Shown piece by piece: positions 28,397-37,167 of a stretch of DNA of 64,000 nt. The notes under the pieces were generated by a model. The model saw nothing but the letters and a program-made list of their open reading frames with translations. It did no database searches and was not told the DNA's origin. How positions within the stretch are numbered: position 1 is the first letter of the stretch; each line of letters begins with the position of its first letter. The translations under genes and the position numbers were made by a program. This DNA comes from Rickettsiales bacterium (GTDB lineage: Bacteria; Pseudomonadota; Alphaproteobacteria; Rickettsiales; Deianiraeaceae), in assembly GCA_017444095.1 (NCBI GenBank), contig JAFSXM010000001.1:39011-103010 (forward strand), in the 5' to 3' direction.

Positions 28397-28430
28397 AATA
28401 AATAATTTGCAATAAATAATTTGCAATAAA
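28397..28430. repeat. 14-base tandem repeat, 2.4 copies
   Basis: AATAAATAATTTGC is present twice back to back, then AATAAA. It sits directly upstream of the DMT start codon, between that gene and the trigger-factor gene, and could affect promoter or leader spacing. Confidence 0.8.
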
Positions 28431-28466
28431 GCTTATGCTTACAAATGATATTGAAAGCGGAAACAA

Positions 28467-29846
28467 CTATCTACCTGCTTCCATTTTTTTTCTTTCTTCG
28501 TCAAGGCATTTTTCAAATGCTTTGCTGTCAAGCTTTTTAACATTTTTATTTACATTACCATAAATTAGTTCAAACACTTTTGCCTCTTGCACCGAAAATG
28601 CAACATAGTTATAAAGTTTTTCATCTTTCTTTACATCGCTAATAGCTTTATTTATATCAAAACCACCTCTAATTGCATCTTGTGTGATAGTTTGGTTTAT
28701 TTCTTCCTCACTAACCTTAATGTCATTAACTTTTGCCAAATGGTCAATTAGATAGAATGTAGAATAACTTTTTCTTAAATTTGTTTCTATTTTTGCACGA
28801 GTAGCTTTTTCATCAAATTTTTCCTTGTTTTTGTCATCTTTCGCATTAGCATTTGCTTGCTCAAATTGTTCCTTTGCCTCTTGCAGTCTTGCATCGGTTT
28901 CCTTGTCTATAAATGTATCAGAAAGTTCAAATTTGTTTTTTTCTATTACGGCATCAAACAGCCTATCTTTTTGATAAACTTTCATTTGGCTCTCGTAAAT
29001 GTTTTTTAAATTTTGGAAAAGTAAATTTCTTACAGCTTCCATATTTTCAAAACCAATCTGTTTTGCATATGCATCAGTCAATTCTGGTAGCTTTTTAACA
29101 AACACATCGTTAATTGTAATTGTAAAAATAGCATCCTTACCAGCCAAATCACTCACATGATACACATCTGGGAATTTCACTTTTATATCAAAAGTATCAC
29201 CTTTTTTATGTCCAATGATTTGTTCCTCAAAGCCATTTATAAATGCTTTACTGCCAATTTCCAATTTATATCCTTTGGCAGATCCACCATCAAATTCTAC
29301 ACCATCCAGTGTCTTACCAACAAAATCAATGTCAACCAAATCAGTATTTGCTACAACATGACCTTCTTTTGCAAGTTCACTTGTCGCTGTCTTTGCACGA
29401 AATCTTTCAACTTCTTCTTGTTTATCCTCATCTGTTAGCTCTAACTGATATGCATCAATGGAAATCTTGTCAAAATCAAATTTCTTTGGCATTTTTGGTT
29501 TTACAATGAATTTGACACTCACATTAACATCTTTGTCAAACTCAAACTGATCTTTTATTGTAACCTCAGGTCTAAAAGCTAAATCAAAATTTTCATCTGC
29601 AACTATTTTATCAACTGCTTTGCCAATTTCAGCAGTACAGGCTCTTCTTAGTGCATCATCGCCATATTGTTTTCTTAAAACATTTTCTGGCACATGCCCT
29701 TTGCGATATCCATCAATATGAACTTTGGCTTGTATTTTTCGTAATTCATCGCCAATGCTATTTTCTATATCGGCCTTATCTATTGTAATGCTCCACTCTT
29801 GTGTTAAGTTATCTATTTTTTTTATCATTTTTTGTTTTGTTGCCAT
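28467..29846 (-). CDS. tig: Trigger factor
   Basis: Trigger factor is the ribosome-bound chaperone and prolyl isomerase at the exit tunnel. The N-terminal ribosome-binding domain contains IDGYRKGHVPENVLRKQYGD (the GFRxGxxP signature). The FKBP domain spans about residues 155-245 (VDIDFVGKTLDGVEFDGGSA), and the helical chaperone arms follow. It has 459 residues, close to normal length, with a basic, charged C-terminus. Confidence 0.95.
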   Translation of the reverse strand: MATKQKMIKKIDNLTQEWSITIDKADIENSIGDELRKIQAKVHIDGYRKGHVPENVLRKQYGDDALRRACTAEIGKAVDKIVADENFDLAFRPEVTIKDQFEFDKDVNVSVKFIVKPKMPKKFDFDKISIDAYQLELTDEDKQEEVERFRAKTATSELAKEGHVVANTDLVDIDFVGKTLDGVEFDGGSAKGYKLEIGSKAFINGFEEQIIGHKKGDTFDIKVKFPDVYHVSDLAGKDAIFTITINDVFVKKLPELTDAYAKQIGFENMEAVRNLLFQNLKNIYESQMKVYQKDRLFDAVIEKNKFELSDTFIDKETDARLQEAKEQFEQANANAKDDKNKEKFDEKATRAKIETNLRKSYSTFYLIDHLAKVNDIKVSEEEINQTITQDAIRGGFDINKAISDVKKDEKLYNYVAFSVQEAKVFELIYGNVNKNVKKLDSKAFEKCLDEERKKMEAGR

Positions 29847-29865
29847 ACAAATTACTCTTTAAACG

Positions 29866-29947
29866 TGCGATAGAAGGGACTTGAACCCTTACACCTTACG
29901 GCACAAGGACCTAAACCTTGCGTGTCTACCAATTCCACCACAATCGC
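29866..29947 (-). tRNA. tRNA-Leu (TAG)
   Basis: This is a class II tRNA of 82 bases with acceptor GCGATTG/CTATCGC (one T-T mismatch), a long variable arm, a TTCAAGTC T-loop and anticodon TAG. CCA is not encoded. It sits 20 bases upstream of tig on the same strand. Confidence 0.9.
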
Positions 29948-30127
29948 ATTTTCCTTGTTGTTTCTATAAAAAAATAAAAGTAAAGTATCCTTTTCTTCTT
30001 CATGTCAGTTCCGGTAATAATTATCACAAAGATACCACCAGCCAAGGTACAACCAATAACTAAATTGATAGTTGAAAATATAAATCTATATTGTAGAATA
30101 AAAATGATAATTGTTGGATGTTCTCAT

Positions 30128-30877
30128 ATGCATTGTGTAAATAAAATGTTAATTTTCCTTACTTCTTTGTGTTTGCAAATGCAAATTTGTCTTGCATCGC
30201 AAGAAGATGTAAATACACAAAAAGCAAGCATCACAACCACAACGGCCACCAATGAACCAAATGGATTAGTGAAATTTTTTAGAAATTATATTTTTAGCGA
30301 AAAAAATCAAATCTTTGGAGACAATAAATATGGTATTTTCTTTACATACGGTGTATCTGTAAAACACGACAGAGTTAACGACATACACGAAACTTTTGAA
30401 GATTATTACAGAAATAGTGAATTAGAAAAAGACAAAAATATTCGAGACAATTTTACTTGGTCAAATAGATATAGGGCAGTTGGTGTTGCTTCTATACACT
30501 ATGCCGTTCCAGATAGACTAATGCATATAAATGGTAGATTATCGCTTGGTTTTTTTAATTGGCACGGGTTAAATAGTGAATATAGCAAAAGATTTGGAGC
30601 AATTGGATTGGAATTTATACAAGAATTCATATTTGGTTCACCAATGATATACTTTACAATGGGTGCCGGTCCTGCCTATGTTTTTGAAATTGAAGGATAC
30701 AATAGACATGTAAATATGGCATCACAATTCTTCTTTACCATTGTTGCCAATGTAGGACATCGGTTTGACAATGGTGCGGTCGTTGAAATTGGTTGGAAAC
30801 ATTATTCTAATGGTCGTTTAAGAGTGCCAAATATTGGATTAGATAATATTACTATGACAATTGGTTATACATTTTAA
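30128..30877 (+). CDS. PagL-like outer-membrane lipid A deacylase
   Basis: The last ~60 residues match the PagL/acyloxyacyl-hydrolase barrel: a VGHRF strand, then EIGWKHYSNGRLRVPNIGLDN and a terminal GYTF. In PagL the catalytic residues are His, Ser (HxS) and Glu 14 positions after the His; here His and Ser are kept (HYS, about residue 225) and the Glu position is Asp. The protein has an N-terminal signal peptide (MLIFLTSLCLQMQICLA) and ends in an aromatic residue like other outer-membrane barrels. ATG 30146 is an alternative start. Confidence 0.65.
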   Translation: MHCVNKMLIFLTSLCLQMQICLASQEDVNTQKASITTTTATNEPNGLVKFFRNYIFSEKNQIFGDNKYGIFFTYGVSVKHDRVNDIHETFEDYYRNSELEKDKNIRDNFTWSNRYRAVGVASIHYAVPDRLMHINGRLSLGFFNWHGLNSEYSKRFGAIGLEFIQEFIFGSPMIYFTMGAGPAYVFEIEGYNRHVNMASQFFFTIVANVGHRFDNGAVVEIGWKHYSNGRLRVPNIGLDNITMTIGYTF

Positions 30878-30950
30878 TCTTTAAAAAAGAGTAAAAAAAA
30901 TAATCTAAATATATCCACTTTTCAGCCATTAAAAGTATCTGTTGCATATA

Positions 30951-30978
30951 TTGACAAATAGCGATTTCGTGGTACCAT
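30951..30978 (+). promoter_or_regulatory. Sigma-70-like promoter
   Basis: TTGACA (30951-30956) and TACCAT (30973-30978) are 16 bases apart, about 20 bases upstream of the ATG at 30997. The -35 is perfect, the -10 weaker. Confidence 0.45.
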
Positions 30979-30996
30979 ATCAATGTCCCTTTTTAT

Positions 30997-31947
30997 ATGT
31001 TAAATTTTCTTAATTTCTCATTCAATTACATTGATGTTGTATGTTTCTTTGCGATCTATTTTTTGTTAGCAACATACTTTGGCAATAAAGTATTATATTC
31101 ATCAAGAATGAAATATGTTGAATATATTTATTCCATAATTTGTATATTGGCAATAACGATATGTACCAATCCTTTCTCTTCACTACAAATAAGACTTACA
31201 GGCACAAATCAAATTATGTTAATACTAATGTTAATAACTTTCCTTGTGTTAACCATTAAAGCCGTTTTACATAACCAAACGGCAGTTTTATTAAATAAAT
31301 GTAGTAATGAATATTACAACATCTATAACAAAACATTCAACTTTCCAAGTTCAAGATTGGCCAATCGTGATATGGAACAAGAATATGAAAATATTTATTC
31401 CACAACACTATCTAATAATACCATCACGACACAAGAGGCAAATATACAAGATAATGTATGTCTTGATAAACAAAATAATAACCAAGCAACAACCGATACG
31501 CAAATAGATGATGTAAAGTTGCAACTATCACACTTACAACAACAGATAAATAGCATTCAAAACAAGGAACAACCACAACAGCCTACAAATAATCACGAAA
31601 TGGCACAGCATATCAGCATAATAGAGGGTAAAATCGTAATTTTAGCAGATAAAATACATAATATGGAAAAACAAACCATAGAGAAACAGCAACAAGACAT
31701 TGAAAACATCAAATGCCAACTTTCACAACAAAATAACGACAACAAAGCTCAATTAGTGCAAGTAGAACAAATTGCACAATCAATTATTACAAAACAACAG
31801 GCACCAATCGTTCAGCAATTAAACGAACTGCGAGACGATATGGGTTATTTACAAAATGCCTTGCAAAACACCATAGACCGCATCGCAAAAGTATTTGCTT
31901 TATTTAAAAGAATTATAAAAAATTATAACACTACAAATTATGCATAA
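30997..31947 (+). CDS. Membrane protein with long coiled coil
   Basis: I do not recognise a family. Three hydrophobic segments occupy about residues 10-28, 43-58 and 73-91. From ~165 to ~300 the sequence is Gln-, Asn- and Lys-rich with heptad-like hydrophobic spacing (LQLSHLQQQINSI, LVQVEQIAQSI), predicting a coiled coil. A final hydrophobic-basic stretch follows (ALFKRIIKNY). The layout resembles membrane-tethered coiled-coil proteins such as RmuC-type scaffolds, but no nuclease domain is visible. Its stop overlaps the AddB-like gene by eight bases, implying co-translation. Confidence 0.6.
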   Translation: MLNFLNFSFNYIDVVCFFAIYFLLATYFGNKVLYSSRMKYVEYIYSIICILAITICTNPFSSLQIRLTGTNQIMLILMLITFLVLTIKAVLHNQTAVLLNKCSNEYYNIYNKTFNFPSSRLANRDMEQEYENIYSTTLSNNTITTQEANIQDNVCLDKQNNNQATTDTQIDDVKLQLSHLQQQINSIQNKEQPQQPTNNHEMAQHISIIEGKIVILADKIHNMEKQTIEKQQQDIENIKCQLSQQNNDNKAQLVQVEQIAQSIITKQQAPIVQQLNELRDDMGYLQNALQNTIDRIAKVFALFKRIIKNYNTTNYA

Positions 31948-33271
31948 TCAACAGAGCATTGGTACGGCCAACAATAACAATATTACCAGTCTTCTTACGG
32001 AAGATGTGGTGTCATTAGCAAAACCAATATATGATTTTTACCCACTTTTTGACAGCCAAAGTTTTTTAACCTTAATCAGTATAATATGCAAACAATATAA
32101 TGTTGATAATATATTGCAAAAACTTGAAACCGAGTTCATTAGACCTAATGTTTATAGACTAAGTACATTTACAGATTGCATTACATTGTTATCATTAGAA
32201 GCACAAAAGAGTAATTCCAAAGACATAATGTATGCACCGTTCATCAATATTGTTGCCAAAATACATCAAATATTGCAAACTGCAAAAGCACAACAACAAA
32301 ATAATGATTTACAATATGAGGTTAATGTAGATAAAAATTTGAGATATTATCAAGAAATTGTCAACATCATTACAAACGAAATATCTGCATATGCAACAAA
32401 ACAGACACAATACACAGATAATGCAGGACAACAATTAACATTTGATGTCGCCACTGATAATAACCTATACTCACTTTCTCCAACACAAGGGCTGGCATTC
32501 TTAAATAAAAACCCATATCGATTTTTTATTGAGAAAGTATTGGGCATTAAAGCTGTAAATGATTGGGAAGAAAACGTAAATACAAGGTTATATGGTATAG
32601 TAATACATGAAATTATGTATACTTATGCTAATATTTGTAAAACAAAGCAATACGAGAATATCAACAAACAATTATTCTTAAATATAGCATTGCAAACATT
32701 ATTCAAATACAAATTAGATAATGATATTGTGCTACAAGCCAAGATTGACATACTATCAAATCTTGCCGTTGAAATTGAAAGAAAAGCAAAACAGCAATCA
32801 TTAGATGTATTGTGCGAGACGCCACTCTCGCATATATTTAATCAAGTCAAAATTACTGCAAAAGCCGATAGAATAGAAATTAACCATAAAACAAAAGAAA
32901 TTTATATCTATGACTACAAAACCGGACAATTACCAACACAACAACAAGAATTAAAAGGTGAAAAAACACAATTAGCCATCATTGCAATTTTACTATTACA
33001 ACACGAACAATATAAGCATTATTGCATCAAGAAAATGCAATACATCTGTCTTTCTGGTAGAGATAAAGACAATCGACTGTCTAATATAGATACACACATT
33101 ATACCGGAAATACAAGATAACCTGTTAAATTTAATAGATTATTTTTTTACTAATGGCAAACCAAATTATGATAAGTTTGTAGAAATTAAACCAAGCTCGT
33201 TTGTCTTTGACAAAACCGAGTTATCTATTAAATATTTATCAAGAATAAGTAATTTTATAACACTTTATTAA
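31940..33271 (+). CDS. Stand-alone AddB/RecB-type PD-(D/E)xK nuclease
   Basis: The C-terminal ~280 residues follow the nuclease domain of AddB: LSPTQGLAFLNKNPYRFFIEKVL, GIVIHEIMYTY (RecB-family histidine), AKADRIEIN (metal aspartate), IYIYDYKTGQLP (the D-x-K pair) and QLAIIAI. All catalytic residues are present. AddB itself has ~1,000 residues with a helicase-like half; this protein has 443, and its first ~160 residues do not show helicase motifs. It may be a relic or a repurposed nuclease acting with the coiled-coil neighbour. Confidence 0.7.
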   Translation: MHNQQSIGTANNNNITSLLTEDVVSLAKPIYDFYPLFDSQSFLTLISIICKQYNVDNILQKLETEFIRPNVYRLSTFTDCITLLSLEAQKSNSKDIMYAPFINIVAKIHQILQTAKAQQQNNDLQYEVNVDKNLRYYQEIVNIITNEISAYATKQTQYTDNAGQQLTFDVATDNNLYSLSPTQGLAFLNKNPYRFFIEKVLGIKAVNDWEENVNTRLYGIVIHEIMYTYANICKTKQYENINKQLFLNIALQTLFKYKLDNDIVLQAKIDILSNLAVEIERKAKQQSLDVLCETPLSHIFNQVKITAKADRIEINHKTKEIYIYDYKTGQLPTQQQELKGEKTQLAIIAILLLQHEQYKHYCIKKMQYICLSGRDKDNRLSNIDTHIIPEIQDNLLNLIDYFFTNGKPNYDKFVEIKPSSFVFDKTELSIKYLSRISNFITLY

Positions 33272-33364
33272 AATAACATATCATTTTTATTAAAAAGAAT
33301 ATATCAATCCTTACAGGCATTATACTCTTGACTTTTATTTTCATAAAATTCGTTTTTCCTTTGT

Positions 33365-33787
33365 ATGTTAGAAAAAGTAAGACAATTTGGACAGAGGTTT
33401 GTAATCGCCAAACACGAAGCACAGGTAGATAGGTTTAATGTTGGTGATACCATTACTGTTGGGCTAAAAATCGTAGATGGCGGTGTCGTTCGTGTGCAGG
33501 ATTTTACTGGTGTATGTATTGCATATCGTAAAAAAGGTGTTGGCACAAATTTTATAGTAAGGAAGATGTCTGGTGAAGTAGCTGTTGAAAGAAATGTTAT
33601 GTTATATTCACCTTTGGTTGCTTATGTTAAGTTAGTGAAACAAGGTGTTGTTAGAAGGGCTAAATTGTATTATATGAGAAATTTATGTGGTAAAGCTGCG
33701 AGAATTAAAGAAAGAGTAGTCATTAAGCAAACAGCAGAAAATAATATAAACAATGCCCCAGCAGAGAACACCCAAGCAACAGAATAA
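33365..33787 (+). CDS. rplS: Ribosomal protein bL19
   Basis: L19 lies at the 30S-50S interface. The sequence has the family core: FNVGDTITVGLKIVDGG..RVQDFTGVCIAYRKKG, FIVRKMSGEVAVER, and the VVRRAKLYYMRNLCGKAARIKE end. A ~20-residue Asn-rich tail is extra. In most bacteria it follows rpsP-rimM-trmD; here rpsP is 15 kb away. Confidence 0.96.
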   Translation: MLEKVRQFGQRFVIAKHEAQVDRFNVGDTITVGLKIVDGGVVRVQDFTGVCIAYRKKGVGTNFIVRKMSGEVAVERNVMLYSPLVAYVKLVKQGVVRRAKLYYMRNLCGKAARIKERVVIKQTAENNINNAPAENTQATE

Positions 33788-33803
33788 TAAAATAGTGTAG
33801 TAT

Positions 33804-34421
33804 ATGGACGAGCTAAAACATCGTAGCACCACCATCTTGTGTGTCAGGAGGGGTAATGAAGTTGTTATGGCTTCCGACGGCCAAGTAACTTTGGGTAATA
33901 TGGTTGAGAAAAATACTGCCCGTAAAATTAGAACTTTTAAAAAGGGTAAAATTATCGCTGGTTTTGCCGGCTCTGTCGCAGATTGTATGACACTCTTGGA
34001 TAGATTAGAGAAGAAAATAGAGCAATACGATGAACTATTAAGAGCTTGTTATGAATTGGCAAAAGAATGGAGAACAGACAAATATATTCGCAATTTGGAG
34101 GCATCAATTATTATCACCAATGGAGAAATGATATTATCGTTATCTGGAGATGGCAATGTATTAGAGCCAGAAAATAAGGACATTGCTTCAGTAGGTAGTG
34201 GTAGTGTGTTTGCATTAGCATCGGCACGAGCATTATACGATAACACAAAAATGAGTGCAGAAGAGATTGTTAAAAAATCTATGGAAATCGCAGGAAATAT
34301 GTGTATTTACACAAACCATAATTTATCAATTGAAAAACTATCTATCAACAAAACAGAAAAAAATAGCAATAAGACCATAATGCATAAAACAAAAAACAAT
34401 GTTAAATCAAAAAGAAAATAA
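33804..34421 (+). CDS. hslV: HslV protease subunit
   Basis: HslV is the N-terminal-threonine peptidase of the HslUV proteasome-like complex. The active-site threonine lies in HRSTTILCVRR after a short propeptide, as in other alphaproteobacteria. DGQVTLGN and the YTNHNLSIE C-terminal motif are present, followed by an unusual ~25-residue Lys- and Asn-rich tail overlapping the next gene. hslU is not in the window. Confidence 0.95.
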   Translation: MDELKHRSTTILCVRRGNEVVMASDGQVTLGNMVEKNTARKIRTFKKGKIIAGFAGSVADCMTLLDRLEKKIEQYDELLRACYELAKEWRTDKYIRNLEASIIITNGEMILSLSGDGNVLEPENKDIASVGSGSVFALASARALYDNTKMSAEEIVKKSMEIAGNMCIYTNHNLSIEKLSINKTEKNSNKTIMHKTKNNVKSKRK

Positions 34422-35151
34422 TGTAAAAATTATTGTCGCGAATTGGCAAATGAACGGCGATTTTGATTTTACTTATCACTATTTCAAACATCTGTGTGAA
34501 TGTGTTTTGCCGGATCACTTACGGCTAATTGTATGTCCTCCCTTACAATTTATCAACTTGGGTTTTAGATTGCTAATGGAGCACGAAATTACACAAATTT
34601 GTCTTGGTGCTCAATGTGTTTCCGCAAATACAAACACAAATAACACAGGTGGTGTATCTGCTACAATGTTAAAAGAATGTGGGGCACAGGTTGCATTTGT
34701 ATACAATAATCCTAATGATAATGGTAATGGCAAAAATACTGCCAATGAAAAAGTAAAAAATCTTATAAAAGAAAATTTATGTCCTATCATAGGCTTGTCT
34801 ATTGATGTAACACAAGATGAAAATAGCATCAATGATAGTATATCTCAACAAATCAAGATGTTTTTGCAAGATATAAAAACATTAGATGTTTTAATGGTGG
34901 CATTTTCCATTCAAAATGCAGAAACAATAGATAATGTGTTATTAGCTCAACACATTTCTAATATCTCAACAATCATTCGCAACTGCATTTTGAAACATTA
35001 CAGCATCAAGAACATATATCTTCTTTATGAAGAGAATATCAATGGTGCAAATATTAAACAGATTATGGCGAATAATGATATAGATGGTATAGTCTTAACA
35101 AGCTATTCACTGCAAATACACAATTTTTGTGAAACTTTAGAACACCTGTAA
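34399..35151 (+). CDS. Triosephosphate isomerase homolog lacking all catalytic residues
   Basis: The fold order is that of TpiA: ANWQMNG near the start, LGAQCVSANTNTNNTGGVSATMLKECGA (the GAQNVS..GAFTGEVS segment), and IDGIVLTSYSLQ at the end (the phosphate-loop position, normally DGALVGGASL). However Lys of GNWKMNG is Gln17, the electrophile His of GHSERR is Asn103, and the base Glu of YEPVWAIGTG is Ser170 with that loop rewritten. Isomerase activity is not expected. The gene is open over 250 codons and overlaps hslV by 23 bases. Confidence 0.8.
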   Translation: MLNQKENNVKIIVANWQMNGDFDFTYHYFKHLCECVLPDHLRLIVCPPLQFINLGFRLLMEHEITQICLGAQCVSANTNTNNTGGVSATMLKECGAQVAFVYNNPNDNGNGKNTANEKVKNLIKENLCPIIGLSIDVTQDENSINDSISQQIKMFLQDIKTLDVLMVAFSIQNAETIDNVLLAQHISNISTIIRNCILKHYSIKNIYLLYEENINGANIKQIMANNDIDGIVLTSYSLQIHNFCETLEHL

Positions 35152-35162
35152 TCAATATTGAT

Positions 35163-36458
35163 ATGGCTAATAAACAGATTGATCAACAAAATCAACAAAA
35201 AGTTTTATTAGATTTTAGTGAAGATATTGTGCCATTACCCACACAACAACAATCATACTTTGTATGTACGGAAGACAACAACATCACACAAGTAAAAGTC
35301 TATGGAAAACAAAGCAATATACAAACAGGACATCTATTTCATATAGAAGGCAGTTTTTCAGCTCAAACATTACAAGACATAATCACCGGCTCGCCGTCGT
35401 GCATCTTTTTTGTTATCACCAATGTATGTTGGAACAGCCAAATACCTTCCATTAAGACTGCATCCACACAGAAACATCTTATCATCATCACCAATGGCTT
35501 ACCGACTGATTTATCAAATATGACTGAAAATCAAGTTAATACTTTGTTAAAGGAAAAAAATATCACTTTAATTATTAACGAAGATGGACAACTGATGTTA
35601 TCGCAGTATAATTGTCAAAAATGTGTGTTAATATCAAGCAACAACGGGATAGATCCAAGTAATAATGTAAATAATTTTACTCTGCAACACAAAATGATAA
35701 GAACTATGGCACAAGAAGCATTATCACGGCAAAACCGTGCTAATACCATACATACAAGTGCTATAAATACTCAAAATGAAGTATTTTTGTTAAAAAAATC
35801 GCATTTACCACACCATATGCCAACTAAATATGTCGCTATGACAGCAAACAATATAACAAAGACAAGGCATATTGGCATTTTTAAATCACACAACACAATT
35901 CTTGTTCCAGATTATGGCATTTCTCCACTTGAAATTAAAATTCTTAATTGCTATTTCAACATTCACATTATACCATTAACACACGATGTAGAGAAATATT
36001 CATCAGCTAACAGTTCGCATAAAATACCATTTAATGGTATTATTTTACCGACATCATTATATAGCTTATCAAGTATTGATACAAATATAAAAAATAAAAT
36101 CTCCACTATTGTTGCAACAAAAAAACCAATATTAGCTTTTGGTTATGGAAGTCATATTATTGCAAATATTATGAATATTGCAATTATAAAAGAAACAAAA
36201 ATCGCAAAAGCAAACAACTATCAAATATATGACAATTATAACAATATATACACAATGTCTATGTTGGAATATTCTTATTTTAATAATGTGCCGTATGGTT
36301 TCCATCCACAATTTTACGACCAATACAATCATAATGTTGTTGGTATAGAGAATGATATGTTTTCTGCATACACTTTTGATTGTTTAAATAACACAACATA
36401 TACAGCAAGAATACTGGATAAGTTTGATAGAAAAATGAATGAAGCCAACAAACACTAA
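35163..36458 (+). CDS. CarA-type (class I glutamine amidotransferase) homolog, catalytically degenerate
   Basis: This 431-residue protein lines up with the carbamoyl-phosphate synthase small subunit along its length. In the N-domain, LPTDLSNMTENQVNTLLKEKNITLI matches the LPxxxSNxxxxxxLxxYLKxxNIVAI block. In the amidotransferase half, TILVPDYGISPLEIKILN matches the YDFGxKRNILR start, and KPILAFGYGSHIIAN matches PVFGICLGHQLLA. The nucleophile Cys is Gly327, and the catalytic His-Pro-Glu motif is absent (YTFDC). Glutamine hydrolysis is not expected. It overlaps uppS by 20 bases. Confidence 0.7.
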   Translation: MANKQIDQQNQQKVLLDFSEDIVPLPTQQQSYFVCTEDNNITQVKVYGKQSNIQTGHLFHIEGSFSAQTLQDIITGSPSCIFFVITNVCWNSQIPSIKTASTQKHLIIITNGLPTDLSNMTENQVNTLLKEKNITLIINEDGQLMLSQYNCQKCVLISSNNGIDPSNNVNNFTLQHKMIRTMAQEALSRQNRANTIHTSAINTQNEVFLLKKSHLPHHMPTKYVAMTANNITKTRHIGIFKSHNTILVPDYGISPLEIKILNCYFNIHIIPLTHDVEKYSSANSSHKIPFNGIILPTSLYSLSSIDTNIKNKISTIVATKKPILAFGYGSHIIANIMNIAIIKETKIAKANNYQIYDNYNNIYTMSMLEYSYFNNVPYGFHPQFYDQYNHNVVGIENDMFSAYTFDCLNNTTYTARILDKFDRKMNEANKH

Positions 36459-37167
36459 TCAAAATCCACAGCACATTGCTATCATTATGGACGGTAATAG
36501 AAGATGGGCAAAAAAACATAATTTACCAGTTCACTTAGGACATAGACAAGGTGCAAAAAAAATATTAAGCTTATCAAAGTGGTGTATAGAGTGTAAGATT
36601 AAATATTTAACATTATATTGTTTGTCTGTTGAGAACTTACAACGATCACCAGATGAATTAAAATATTTGTTTGGATATATCAATAGAATTCTGGACACAA
36701 AAAATATAAACTTCATACAGAATAACAACATCAAAATTACCATATTAGGCAATATGTGTTTATTACCACGAGAAACGCAAGTCGCACTCAACCAAATACA
36801 AAACATCAGCAAAGACAACACGAGTTTAAATATGCAGTTATGCATTGGTTATGGTGGGCGACAAGAAATCATTACCGCTATTCATTCTCTTGTTGGCGAA
36901 ATTATTTCTAATTCACATAACAATCAAAATATTGTCAACGATATCTCAATTGACACATTGCAACGACATCTCTATACAGCAAACATACCAGAACCAGATT
37001 TAATGATACGATGTGGTGGAGAAAAAAGATTAAGTAATTTTTTACTCTGGCAACTAAGCTATACAGAATTATATTTCACCAAAACATTATGGCCGGCATT
37101 TGGGAAAAAAGATTTTTTGCTTGCATTGTATAATTACACTCGTAGAATGAGACGATATGGCAAATAA
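36439..37167 (+). CDS. uppS: Undecaprenyl diphosphate synthase
   Basis: UppS makes the C55 lipid carrier for cell-wall and glycan synthesis. IIMDGNRRWAKK holds the catalytic Asp, and RCGGEKRLSNFLLWQLSYTELYF is the diphosphate-binding block; both are intact. At 242 residues the length is typical. It is directly followed by cdsA (11-base overlap), the common uppS-cdsA order. Confidence 0.96.
   Translation: MKPTNTNQNPQHIAIIMDGNRRWAKKHNLPVHLGHRQGAKKILSLSKWCIECKIKYLTLYCLSVENLQRSPDELKYLFGYINRILDTKNINFIQNNNIKITILGNMCLLPRETQVALNQIQNISKDNTSLNMQLCIGYGGRQEIITAIHSLVGEIISNSHNNQNIVNDISIDTLQRHLYTANIPEPDLMIRCGGEKRLSNFLLWQLSYTELYFTKTLWPAFGKKDFLLALYNYTRRMRRYGK

Noticed and set aside
35163..36458. CTP synthase (pyrG), which often neighbours tpiA
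   Set aside because: The amidoligase N-terminal domain is missing and the N-terminal half matches CarA blocks better.
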